From: JBFMFE01 sp040752295
GTDB lineage: Bacteria; UBP15; UBA6099; JBFMBQ01
Direction: 5' to 3'
NCBI GenBank assembly: GCA_040752295.1
Contig: JBFMFE010000058.1
Location: forward strand, 1-30,164
DNA length: 30,164 nt
The translations under genes and the position numbers were made by a program. Below are positions 1 through 6,700 of this stretch, one piece after another. The number at the start of each line of letters is the position of its first letter. The first letter of the stretch is position 1. Below the pieces are notes generated by a model. The model did no database searches and was not told the origin of the DNA. It saw only the letters and a program-made list of their open reading frames with translations.

Positions 1-45
1 GAGAACCTCCTCTCTTTTCGCTTCGAGTTCCTGAATCGCTTTCAT
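1..45 (-). CDS. 5' end of an unknown divergent gene (partial)
   Basis: On the minus strand an ATG at 45-43 opens a frame that runs off the left edge, giving MKAIQELEAKREEVL. A strong Shine-Dalgarno run (AGAGGAGG, minus strand 57-50) lies four bases upstream, which makes this a credible gene start. Fifteen residues, rich in Glu/Lys/Arg and likely helical, are too few to name a family. Its position next to a palindrome that overlaps its own putative -10 box would suit a small self-regulated protein such as a repressor, but that is inference from context only. Confidence 0.55.
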   Translation of the reverse strand, partial: MKAIQELEAKREEVL

Positions 46-58
46 GGCTCCTCCTCTC

Positions 59-80
59 ATTGTAGATATATATCTACAAT
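59..80. promoter_or_regulatory. Perfect 22-bp palindrome, likely operator
   Basis: The half-site ATTGTAGATAT is followed directly by its exact reverse complement, so all 22 bases are self-complementary. It starts one base upstream of the Shine-Dalgarno of the minus-strand gene and overlaps that gene's putative -10 box. A dimeric repressor bound here would block the divergent gene and might also affect the rightward promoter about 80 bp away. AT-rich palindromes of this shape are typical of PadR, GntR/YtrA or BlaI-type regulators, but the binding protein is not identifiable. Confidence 0.6.
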
Positions 81-104
81 ACCATGCCTCAAAAAAAATT
101 GCAA
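76..104 (-). promoter_or_regulatory. Putative sigma70 promoter of the divergent gene
   Basis: Read on the minus strand, TTGCAA (104-99) is followed after exactly 17 bp by TATTGT (81-76). Each matches four of six consensus positions. The predicted start of transcription would fall inside the palindrome at 59-80, the classic arrangement for repression. The call rests on pattern only. Confidence 0.35.
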
Positions 105-133
105 CCCCACTTTTATGTCGCGGACCCATTTAT

Positions 134-163
134 TATAGTAAAAAATTATTATCTATAGTATAA
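134..163 (+). promoter_or_regulatory. Direct-repeat element, copy 1 (TATAGTA x2, 20-bp period)
   Basis: TATAGTA occurs at 134-140 and again at 154-160, exactly 20 bp apart, with an A-rich spacer. The whole 30-bp block matches a second block at 10498-10527 at 24 of 30 positions, including both repeat units and most of the spacer. In both places it lies just before a long run of co-oriented catabolic genes, so a shared regulator site or promoter motif is the simplest reading. The two units sit on nearly the same face of the helix. Confidence 0.55.
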
Positions 164-164
164 T
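159..164 (+). promoter_or_regulatory. Putative -10 box of the rightward operon
   Basis: A perfect TATAAT overlaps the second unit of the direct repeat. No good -35 hexamer lies 16-18 bp upstream (the bases there are AT-rich, about TAGTAA), which would suit an activator-dependent promoter. Transcription from about 171 would give a leader of about 170 nt before the first gene. Confidence 0.35.
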
Positions 165-246
165 CACAGGCTGGCAATATCATGTGTGTTCAAGAACCCG
201 TCCCGGACAATCTTCTTCATCCCGTCTTATTACGAGCGCGAGGCGC

Positions 247-269
247 GGAGGGTTTCGAACCCGCCCGGA
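247..269. repeat. Short interspersed palindromic repeat, copy 1
   Basis: This 23-bp block shares 19 of 23 positions with 2470-2492. The common core is GGGTTTCRAACCYGCCC, an imperfect inverted repeat (GGGTT/AACCC arms). It lies in the leader of the first gene. An open frame from 186 crosses it, but finding the same sequence between two other genes indicates that it is not coding, supporting the later start at 342. Confidence 0.5.
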
Positions 270-294
270 GCCGCTTGCCAGTCGCGTGCAAAGT

Positions 295-322
295 GTTTTA
301 TATTCCGGGGGCAGAATAAAAC
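295..322 (+). other. Possible leader hairpin before the first gene
   Basis: GTTTTAT at 295-301 pairs with ATAAAAC at 316-322. A few more pairs can form inside after a one-base bulge, and the loop is G-rich (about 306-312). It ends five bases before the Shine-Dalgarno at 327-334, so it could influence translation of the CoA-transferase. It has no T-run and is not a terminator. It may be coincidental. Confidence 0.3.
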
Positions 323-341
323 TCGTAGAGGGAACGTAAAA

Positions 342-1550
342 ATGACGGCGCCGCTCGATGGGGTCAAAGTGCTTGACCTTTCGCAGTTTCTTTCCGGTCC
401 GAGATGCACCCAGATTCTCGCGGACATGGGCGCCGAGGTGATCAAGGTGGAACCGCCGGAGGGGGAGACGATGCGGATTCTCTCCATGGTCATGGCGGGC
501 GCGGAAAAGTCCATGTCCATCATCAACAGGAACAAAAAGGGCATCACGCTGAATCTCAAGAAGGAAAAGGGAGTCGAGCTCCTCAAGGGGCTTGTGAAGC
601 ACGCGGATGTCCTGGTGGAAAATTTCCTGCCCGGCACGATGGAGAAGTTCGGCGCGGGATACGAGGTGCTGCGCGGGATCAATCCCGGTCTCATCTACGC
701 CGCCATCACGGGTTTCGGTCAAACGGGTCCCCTGAGCTTCAAGGGCGCGTTCGACATCATCGCGCAGGCGACCGGCGGGATCATGGCGGCATACAAGATT
801 CCCGACAAGCCGCCGGGGACGTTCTTCGGCGACCTCGTCTCCGGGGCGTACTGCGCCGTCGGGATCATGGGCGCGCTCATGGTGAGGGAGAAGACAGGAG
901 AGGGACAGATGATAGACATCTCCATGCAGGACGTGATGTACTTTCACAATTACCCGGCGATGTCCTACGCCGCAATCGGCGCGGAGAGGGAGGAGATGCT
1001 GAAGAAGCTGGGGAAGACGAAGGAGGAAGTGAAGGCAATCCGCGAGAGGGGCGTCATCTTCTGGAATTCGTACAGGGCGAAGGACGGATACGTGGCGGTG
1101 GTCGCATTGACCGAGGGGCAGTGGAAGCGGTTCGTTGAGACCATCGGGCGTCCGGACATTCTTGACAATCCGAAATTTTCCAACGTGATGACCCGGATGC
1201 TTCATTCGGACGAGGTGCGGCACATCGTTGAGGAGTGGTCGGGCGAGAGGACGATGGACGAGGTCGTCGAGATACTCGACCGCGCGAGGGTTCCGGCCGG
1301 GCAGGTGAGGGAGGCGGAGCAACTGGTGGATGACCCCCAGTTGAGGGCGCGCGGGATGTACTGCGAGGTGGAGCATCCGAAGTACGGGAAGATTGGAGTG
1401 CCCGGCGTGCCCATCAAGATGTCCGGTACTCCCGGAGAAGTGCATTGCGCCCATCCTGTCCTGGGCGAGCACAATCAGGAGATTTACGGGGGATGGACAG
1501 GCTGCACACCGGAGCAAATCAAACAATTAAAGAAGGAGCGGGTCATCTGA
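342..1550 (+). CDS. Class III (CaiB/BaiF family) CoA-transferase
   Basis: This family moves CoA from a donor thioester such as succinyl-CoA to a carboxylic acid, usually as the activating step of a catabolic route (cytoplasmic). The 402-aa length is typical. The N-terminus LDGVKVLDLSQFLSGP, the ADMGAEVIKVEPPEGE strand and the block GTFFGDLVSG are hallmarks. Asp164 in FGD fits the aspartate that forms the acyl anhydride intermediate in formyl-CoA transferase. I chose ATG 342 because AGAGGGAA lies 7 bp upstream and the homology begins at once. The frame stays open back to 186, but that stretch contains a non-coding repeat. It is the first gene of the rightward run, 9 bp before a DUF35 gene. In bbs-type operons two such proteins (BbsE/BbsF) form the transferase; here only one is seen, so a homodimer or a partner elsewhere is expected. 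Acid substrate unknown. Confidence 0.88.
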   Translation: MTAPLDGVKVLDLSQFLSGPRCTQILADMGAEVIKVEPPEGETMRILSMVMAGAEKSMSIINRNKKGITLNLKKEKGVELLKGLVKHADVLVENFLPGTMEKFGAGYEVLRGINPGLIYAAITGFGQTGPLSFKGAFDIIAQATGGIMAAYKIPDKPPGTFFGDLVSGAYCAVGIMGALMVREKTGEGQMIDISMQDVMYFHNYPAMSYAAIGAEREEMLKKLGKTKEEVKAIRERGVIFWNSYRAKDGYVAVVALTEGQWKRFVETIGRPDILDNPKFSNVMTRMLHSDEVRHIVEEWSGERTMDEVVEILDRARVPAGQVREAEQLVDDPQLRARGMYCEVEHPKYGKIGVPGVPIKMSGTPGEVHCAHPVLGEHNQEIYGGWTGCTPEQIKQLKKERVI

Positions 1551-1559
1551 ATAACCATT

Positions 1560-2456
1560 ATGTTCGTGGAGGGTTTCTTAGAGAACGAGTTCGAGTGGGC
1601 GGCGGGACGTGCGCATTCAGCTTTTCTCGCCGGTCTGCGTGAAGGAATTCTCGTGTGCTCGCGCTGCCCTTCGTGCGGGAGCGCGGCGGCTCCTCCCGTC
1701 GGGTACTGCCCGGGGTGCCTGGGGGAAACCGAGTTTATCAGGGGGAGCGAGAGGGGAACGGTGGCGGCGGCTGCCGTGGTTCGCCGTCCTCTGGTTTCAT
1801 GCCCTTTCGAGCCGCCCTTCGCGATGATCGGCGTGAAGATGGACGGAACGGAAAGCGTTTTTTACCACAGGTATGCGGGCGCGGAAGGCGCCCCCGCCGT
1901 CGGGACGAGGGTTCGCATCGAGTGGAGGGAAGCGCGGGAGGGGAAGTTGACGGACATAGCGGGCTTCGTTCCTCTGGAGAATGAAGGCGATTTTGAGCCG
2001 GGACCGGTTCCCGCGAATCTTGCCGACAGGGAAGAAATAATAAAAGGCGCGATAAAGGTGCGTTACCTGTGGACCGCCGGCGAAGCGGGGCGGGTTTTCA
2101 GCGAGAAAATGAAGGAGAAAAAGTTCGTCGGCGCGCGCTGTCCGTCGTGCGGCAAGGTGATCTTCCCGCCCCTCCCGTACTGCGGCGTGTGCTTTGAGAA
2201 GTGTTCCGAGTTTGTGGAACTGCCGGCTTCGGGCAGGGTTGATGCCGCCGTGCCTTACCTTCTCAAGATTCCCGATTTTGCAATGGAGCCGCCGATTGTG
2301 TTCGCAAGGATAATAATAGAGGGTTCCCACACGTCTTTGAATCACATCCTGAAGGCGGGTGACGGTGAAATAAAAAGCGGGATGAAGGTGAGACCCGTCT
2401 GGAATGAGGAAAGGGAAGGAAGCCTCGGCGACGTCATGTATTTCGAGCCTGTTTAG
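1560..2456 (+). CDS. Tandem double DUF35 (rubredoxin-like zinc ribbon + OB fold) protein
   Basis: DUF35 proteins are small accessory subunits of thiolase-fold enzymes (BbsA with BbsB, the ChsH2 C-terminal domain with Ltp2, the archaeal thiolase/HMG-CoA synthase complex). This 298-aa protein holds two complete units in series. The first has C36-x2-C39 and C50-x2-C53 followed by an OB fold to about residue 140; the second has C194-x2-C197 and C208-x2-C211 followed by an OB fold to the end. Each unit also has the usual N-terminal helix (AGRAHSAFLAGLREG and AGEAGRVFSEKMKEK). Both zinc sites look intact. The usual form is a single unit of about 130-150 aa. No thiolase is adjacent; the nearest is at 10519, so the partner must be supplied in trans. 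ATG 1560 lacks a well-placed Shine-Dalgarno (AAGGAGCGGG is about 20 bp upstream), so the start is less sure than the rest. Confidence 0.85.
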   Translation: MFVEGFLENEFEWAAGRAHSAFLAGLREGILVCSRCPSCGSAAAPPVGYCPGCLGETEFIRGSERGTVAAAAVVRRPLVSCPFEPPFAMIGVKMDGTESVFYHRYAGAEGAPAVGTRVRIEWREAREGKLTDIAGFVPLENEGDFEPGPVPANLADREEIIKGAIKVRYLWTAGEAGRVFSEKMKEKKFVGARCPSCGKVIFPPLPYCGVCFEKCSEFVELPASGRVDAAVPYLLKIPDFAMEPPIVFARIIIEGSHTSLNHILKAGDGEIKSGMKVRPVWNEEREGSLGDVMYFEPV

Positions 2457-2465
2457 GGATGGGTA

Positions 2466-2492
2466 TAGGGGCGGGTTTCAAACCTGCCCGTA
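2466..2492. repeat. Short interspersed palindromic repeat, copy 2
   Basis: This is an imperfect inverted repeat in the 65-bp gap between the DUF35 gene and the next ACAD. GGTTT/AAACC arms flank a central C, extended outward by G-T and G-C pairs to about 2466/2492. Bases 2470-2492 match 247-269 at 19 of 23 positions. Elements of this look (GGGCGGGTTTCAAACC-type) behave as scattered REP-like repeats. An open frame from 2459 crosses it but the ACAD homology starts only at 2522. Confidence 0.5.
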
Positions 2493-2521
2493 CAGAAACG
2501 TTAAAAATCGGGAGAGTAAAA

Positions 2522-3676
2522 ATGGACTTTCAATTACCCGAAGAGCACCTGATTCTGAGGGATCAGTTCAGGAAATTTCTCACGAAAGAGATAAAGCCTT
2601 ACGAGGAGAAATACAAATACGAAGACGCGGTGCCGCACGAAGTCCACATGGAAGTGAGGAGGCTGTCGCGGAAGGCGGGATTCTACGGTATACACCTTCC
2701 CGAAGAGGTCGGGGGCGGAGGCGCGGACGCTCTCTGCTACGTGATTCTTCTGGAGGAACTGGGGAGGAATCTCGTCGTGCATTTTGCGACGGATATCACA
2801 GGAGGAGCCGGGGGACCGACTTCAATACTTCTGGATGGGACGGACGAGCAAATAGACAAGTATCTTAAACCTCTCGTGAACGCGGAAAAGACTACGTGTT
2901 TCGCGCTCACCGAGCCGGACGCAGGCTCGGACGCCCTCGCAATTCGGACAAAAGCCGAAAAGAAAAACGGAAAATACGTAATCGTCGGCAGAAAGCACTT
3001 TGTAACGAACGCGCCGTACGCGGATTTTGCGCTCGTGATCGCCAAAACTGACCCTTCAAAGGGGATGAAAGGAATCACCTGCTTCATCGTGGATAAGGGA
3101 ACGCCGGGTTTTGAGGTGGGAGAGGTGCACAGGACGATGACCGGGACGAACATGCACGCCGAACTGATATTTGAAGACTGCGAAGTCGGCGCCGGGCAGG
3201 TGCTTGGAAAAGAGGGCATGGGCTTTATTCAGGCGATGAAATGGATAACGCTCGGGAGGCTGGTCGTGGCCGCCGAGTGCGCAGGCTGCGCCGCGGGCGT
3301 GCTCGGACTGGCGGCGGAGTGGGCGAACCAGCGGGTTGCATTCGGCAAGCCGATCTCAAATTATCAGGCGATCCAGTGGATGATCGCGGATTCCGCAATC
3401 GAAATATACGCCTCTCGCAGCCTCCTTTATTCTTCCGCATGGAAAGCCGCCCAGGGGATGGACGTACGGAAGGAGTCGAGCATGGCGAAACTGCACGCCT
3501 CCGAGATGGTTTGCAGGGTGGTGGACAGGGCGCTCCAGATTTTCGGCGGAATGGGGTTCATGAGAGACCTGCCCATCGCCAGGATTTTCCAGACGACCCG
3601 CGCGGCGAGGATCGGGGAGGGAACGAGCGAAATGCAGAGAATAAGCATCTTCAGAAGGCTGATGGAGGAAAACTGA
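2522..3676 (+). CDS. Acyl-CoA dehydrogenase
   Basis: FAD-dependent alpha,beta-dehydrogenation of an acyl-CoA, with electrons normally passed to ETF. The 384-aa protein has the full three-part fold: helical N-domain (about 1-120), beta domain opened by FALTEPDAGSD (127-137), and C-terminal helical domain with FGKPISNYQAIQWMIAD and the QIFGGMGFMRD segment. The catalytic base is present as Glu366 in GEGTSEMQR. Start ATG 2522 has GGGAGAG 5 bp upstream. It is a close paralogue of the ACAD at 9161: both carry the identical block GFYGIHLPEEVGGGG and the GGAGGPT and TTCFALTEP stretches at the same residue numbers. The two may act on related intermediates or form a mixed oligomer. Acyl substrate cannot be inferred; a BbsG-like role is possible from context. 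Confidence 0.9.
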   Translation: MDFQLPEEHLILRDQFRKFLTKEIKPYEEKYKYEDAVPHEVHMEVRRLSRKAGFYGIHLPEEVGGGGADALCYVILLEELGRNLVVHFATDITGGAGGPTSILLDGTDEQIDKYLKPLVNAEKTTCFALTEPDAGSDALAIRTKAEKKNGKYVIVGRKHFVTNAPYADFALVIAKTDPSKGMKGITCFIVDKGTPGFEVGEVHRTMTGTNMHAELIFEDCEVGAGQVLGKEGMGFIQAMKWITLGRLVVAAECAGCAAGVLGLAAEWANQRVAFGKPISNYQAIQWMIADSAIEIYASRSLLYSSAWKAAQGMDVRKESSMAKLHASEMVCRVVDRALQIFGGMGFMRDLPIARIFQTTRAARIGEGTSEMQRISIFRRLMEEN

Positions 3677-3704
3677 AAAACAAGGGGCAGTGGGGTAAGG
3701 GATT

Positions 3705-4088
3705 ATGCAAAAGAAAAAGCTGAGCTGCGCGGAGATGGATCAGGGCGAAGAATATCATGCTGAGTTCTCCATTCCCGACGAAAAGATAAACGAGTATTAC
3801 GAACTCTTCGCCCGCGACAGACTTTCATACGTTCCCCCCTTCCTTATCATGCTTTATTCGTTCAGACCGCTTGCCGAATCTTTCAGCCTTCAGCCCGGTA
3901 CGATTCATGCCGCGCAATCCTTTGAAATGCGCTCCACGACCGACAAAAACCATTTCCGCGCAAAGGCTGTCGTGAGCGGCAAATACGAAAAAAGGGGCAG
4001 GAAATATATTGTCATAGGACTTGAAATTTTCAGCAGCGAGGGAGAGACCGTGGCGCTCTCTTCATTTGGATTTGTGGTTCCGAACTGA
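3705..4088 (+). CDS. Hot-dog-fold protein, non-catalytic partner of a MaoC hydratase (putative)
   Basis: A 127-aa protein with the pattern of the hot-dog half that lacks the hydratase motif: a central hydrophobic helix (YVPPFLIMLYSF), then PGTIHAAQSFEMRS and strands ending in EIFSSEGETVALSSFGFVVP. No D-x-N-P-x-H motif is present, so it should not be a hydratase alone. It lies 10 bp before an intact MaoC gene. In the steroid side-chain route ChsH1 and ChsH2 form a mixed hydratase of this kind, and FAS1-like dehydratase N-domains look similar. I infer a structural or substrate-binding subunit of a heteromeric enoyl-CoA hydratase with the 4099 product. Start ATG 3705 has TAAGGGA just upstream. 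Confidence 0.6.
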   Translation: MQKKKLSCAEMDQGEEYHAEFSIPDEKINEYYELFARDRLSYVPPFLIMLYSFRPLAESFSLQPGTIHAAQSFEMRSTTDKNHFRAKAVVSGKYEKRGRKYIVIGLEIFSSEGETVALSSFGFVVPN

Positions 4089-4098
4089 GGTCGCGAGC

Positions 4099-4470
4099 AT
4101 GGAAAAAGGCGACGTTTTCACTTCGAGGGAACTTTTAATCACCCAGGATTTCATAAACAGGTTCGCCGAGTTTTCCGGCGATTTCAACCCCATCCACGTG
4201 AATGAAGAATTTGCGAAAAAAGCGGGTCTCGGCGGCACGATTGCCCACGGGGTAATCATGCTCCAGTATCTTACGGAGCTTCTTGAGGAAAAGTTCGGTG
4301 AAAATTTTTCGTTTGGCGTTAAGTTCGTAAAGCCCGCGAGACCGGGAGACACCGTGTTCGCCAAAATAACGATCGAAGACACATGCTCCGGAATCCGCTT
4401 CAAAGCCGCGGTGGAGGATACGAGCGGCGAAACACATGTCGCGGGTGAAGGGACGGCGGGGACGCGATGA
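4099..4470 (+). CDS. MaoC-family (R)-specific enoyl-CoA hydratase
   Basis: Adds water to a trans-2-enoyl-CoA through a hot-dog active site. At 123 aa it is a single hot-dog domain. The hydratase signature reads FAEFSGDFNPIHVNEEFA, giving catalytic Asp28 and His33, followed by the helix GGTIAHGVIMLQYLTELL. The GAGG of the preceding stop region (4087-4090) serves as Shine-Dalgarno for ATG 4099. The frame is open from 4021, but that part overlaps the upstream gene and has no MaoC similarity. The 3' end overlaps the next ACAD gene by 4 bp (ATGA), so the two are translationally coupled. It probably pairs with the hot-dog protein at 3705. Confidence 0.85.
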   Translation: MEKGDVFTSRELLITQDFINRFAEFSGDFNPIHVNEEFAKKAGLGGTIAHGVIMLQYLTELLEEKFGENFSFGVKFVKPARPGDTVFAKITIEDTCSGIRFKAAVEDTSGETHVAGEGTAGTR

Positions 4471-5609
4471 ATTTTTCGTTTTCGAGCGAACACATAGCCC
4501 TGAAGGAGCGCATCGAGAAATTTATCGAGGACAACCTCGGCGCCGAACTCGTGGAGGAACTTTTCAGAAAGGGCGAGTCGCACCACGACCCGCTCTATAA
4601 GAAATTTGCTGAAGAAGGGTTCATCGGTCTCGCCTGGCCGGAAGAATTCGGGGGGAGCGGCGGCTCGCGGATGGACATGGCCGTCTTCATGGAAGTAACG
4701 GGACAGAACGAGGTTCCGATGGGCGGCTTCGGCGCCACCGTCGGACTGTTCGCCCAATCCATCATTCACAACGGAACGGATGAACAGAAGAAGGAGTTCC
4801 TCCCGAAGATTGCGAGAGGCGAGATCGTATGCTGCCTGGGCATAACCGAGCCTGACGCGGGGTCGGACGCCGCGTCCGTGAAAATGAAAGCCGTTCGGGA
4901 CGGCGATTATTTCGTCCTCAGCGGCGCCAAGGTGTTCATTACGAGCGCGCACCTGGCGGATTACATGCTCACCCTTGTCAGGACCGACCCATCGGCGGAG
5001 AAACCCGGGGGGCTTTCGTTGATTATTGTCAACCTGAGGGAAAAGGGAGTGGAAATCAACAGGATAAACACCTCGAGCGGCTTCCGGGTTAACGAAGTCG
5101 TCCTGGAAGACGTGCGCGTACACAAAAATTACGTGGTCGGCGAGTTGAACGGAGGGTGGAGCGCGGTCAGGAAGACCCTGAGCATGGAGAGGGTGGGTCT
5201 CGGCAATCTGAGAAACGCTTACAGACTGACGAACGAGTTGAAGGATTACATTCTCGAAAACAACCTGTATAAAGACGCGTATATCCGGAGGCTGCTGTGC
5301 AAGCTTGTGATGCGGGCTGAGGTCGCGAGGCTGCTTTATTACAACGCGTCGTGGAGGCAGGACGCCGGGAAGGATTTCGCTCTGGACGCGAGCGTGTCCA
5401 AACTTTTCACGTCCTTTCTTTACCACGCCCTTGCGGGGACGGGGATGGAGATACTCGGATTCAGAGGGCAGATAAAATCCTCTTCCGAGCGAGCGCTCCT
5501 GCGGGGAAGAATCGAGTTCTGGTACAGGCACTGCGCGGCGAACACAATCGGCGGCGGCACGACTCAGATTCAGAGGGATGTTATCTGGAGAACGATCAAC
5601 GCGGACTGA
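4467..5609 (+). CDS. Acyl-CoA dehydrogenase, catalytic subunit of a putative two-subunit enzyme
   Basis: 380 aa with a complete ACAD fold: helical N-domain, LGITEPDAGSD at 124-134, beta domain and C-terminal helices. The usual base in EGTSEIQR is missing: the C-terminus reads IGGGTTQIQRD, with Gly363 in the Glu position. An alternative base, Glu241 in LSMERVG, sits where isovaleryl-CoA dehydrogenase and the actinobacterial steroid FadE subunits carry theirs. The next gene is a divergent ACAD lacking the FAD-domain signature, two bases on. This matches the alpha2beta2 dehydrogenases of cholesterol side-chain breakdown (FadE26-FadE27, FadE28-FadE29), in which one polypeptide contributes most of the active site. 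I infer a heterotetramer acting on a bulky or branched acyl-CoA. Start overlaps the MaoC stop (ATGA). Confidence 0.85.
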   Translation: MNFSFSSEHIALKERIEKFIEDNLGAELVEELFRKGESHHDPLYKKFAEEGFIGLAWPEEFGGSGGSRMDMAVFMEVTGQNEVPMGGFGATVGLFAQSIIHNGTDEQKKEFLPKIARGEIVCCLGITEPDAGSDAASVKMKAVRDGDYFVLSGAKVFITSAHLADYMLTLVRTDPSAEKPGGLSLIIVNLREKGVEINRINTSSGFRVNEVVLEDVRVHKNYVVGELNGGWSAVRKTLSMERVGLGNLRNAYRLTNELKDYILENNLYKDAYIRRLLCKLVMRAEVARLLYYNASWRQDAGKDFALDASVSKLFTSFLYHALAGTGMEILGFRGQIKSSSERALLRGRIEFWYRHCAANTIGGGTTQIQRDVIWRTINAD

Positions 5610-5610
5610 G

Positions 5611-6699
5611 ATGAACTTCGAGCTTAACGAGGAAGAAAGGAAATTCGAGGAGGCGCTCTCCAGGTTTTTACACAAGAGCGGCTATCCGGACAGGGCATGC
5701 GAAGTTCAGCTGGAGAAGGATTTTGAGAGAGGATTGTACACGGAGATGTGCTCGCTGGGTTTTCTGTTTCCCGACATTCCTGAAGAGGCGGGGGGCGGCG
5801 GGCTTCCTTCATCTTTTTCCGTGATTCCGTTCAGGCTGCTTGGGAAATACCTTTTCCCGAGTCCTGCGCTGGATTCTTACATCGCCCTTTCCCTTATGTC
5901 ACAAGATGAGCGCCTCAGGGGAACAGCAAGGGAGACGTGCGGCGGCGCCAAAATGTTTTCCACCGCGATTTCAGGCGAAGAACCTGCCGAAGGAAAACGC
6001 AAGGGAGGGAAAATCCGCGTGCGGAGCGGAGAGAAGTTCGCGTTTTACGCGGGCGATGCGGACGGGTTGGTTGTGGACGTTCTCCTCGACGGCGGGAGAG
6101 TGCCGCTCCTGCTGCTCAAGGGCGAGTATGAGGCAGAGAGGATAGAGACGATGTCCGATGGGCAGACGTACGCCGTCAGGTGCGACGCGGAATGCAGCGA
6201 GGAGAGAATCCTTGGAAACAGCGAGGACCTGGACAGCGCGCTCTGCCGGATGTGGATGCTCTCTTCCGCCGAGATGCTCGGGATGGCCGAGGGCGCGTTC
6301 GAGAGAGCCGTGGCATATTCCAACGAGAGAATCCAGTTCTCAAGGACCATAGGTTCCTTTCAGGCCGTCAGGCACATGCTTGCCGACGATTACATGAACA
6401 TCAGGGGCTGCGGTTTCATGGTGCACGAAGCCGCCTACCTGTGCGGGATAGGCGCCGAGGACTGGAAGGGGGCTTCCGCGCTCGCGTTCCTGATGGCGGA
6501 GGAAACGTCCGAAGCCGCCGCCAAAAACTCGCACCAGGTGCACGGGGCAATGGGGTTCACGACGGAAATGCCAATCCACCTTTATTACAAGCGCGCAAAA
6601 AGCATTGGAAAAAGCAGGGGGGACAGGCGTGCGATTGAAGAAACAATACTCGCGCACTGGAACGGACCGCTGTGGATAAAAGAAGAGGATGTGAAATGA
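5611..6699 (+). CDS. Divergent acyl-CoA dehydrogenase, partner subunit
   Basis: A 362-aa ACAD-fold protein without the TEPxAGSD signature and without a Glu at either known base position. The N-domain (FELNEEERKFEEALSRFL, PEEAGGGGLP) and C-domain (RIQFSRTIGSFQAVRHMLADD, HQVHGAMGFTTEMPIHLYYKRA) are clear, while the middle beta domain is poorly conserved. This is the usual look of the second subunit in alpha2beta2 ACADs. It starts one base after the stop of the 4467 gene, with no room for a separate Shine-Dalgarno beyond the end of that gene, so the two are made together. An upstream open frame from 5578 exists but ATG 5611 is where similarity begins. Alone it is unlikely to be active. Confidence 0.82.
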   Translation: MNFELNEEERKFEEALSRFLHKSGYPDRACEVQLEKDFERGLYTEMCSLGFLFPDIPEEAGGGGLPSSFSVIPFRLLGKYLFPSPALDSYIALSLMSQDERLRGTARETCGGAKMFSTAISGEEPAEGKRKGGKIRVRSGEKFAFYAGDADGLVVDVLLDGGRVPLLLLKGEYEAERIETMSDGQTYAVRCDAECSEERILGNSEDLDSALCRMWMLSSAEMLGMAEGAFERAVAYSNERIQFSRTIGSFQAVRHMLADDYMNIRGCGFMVHEAAYLCGIGAEDWKGASALAFLMAEETSEAAAKNSHQVHGAMGFTTEMPIHLYYKRAKSIGKSRGDRRAIEETILAHWNGPLWIKEEDVK

Positions 6700-6700
6700 T

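Noticed and set aside
186..341. 52-residue N-terminal extension of the CoA-transferase
   Set aside because: The stretch contains a repeat also found between genes at 2470-2492 and has no family similarity, while ATG 342 has a good Shine-Dalgarno and starts exactly at the conserved domain.
4062..5675. Minus-strand open frame of 537 codons
   Set aside because: It is antisense to the MaoC and ACAD genes, which have clear motifs. No recognisable domain in the antisense product.
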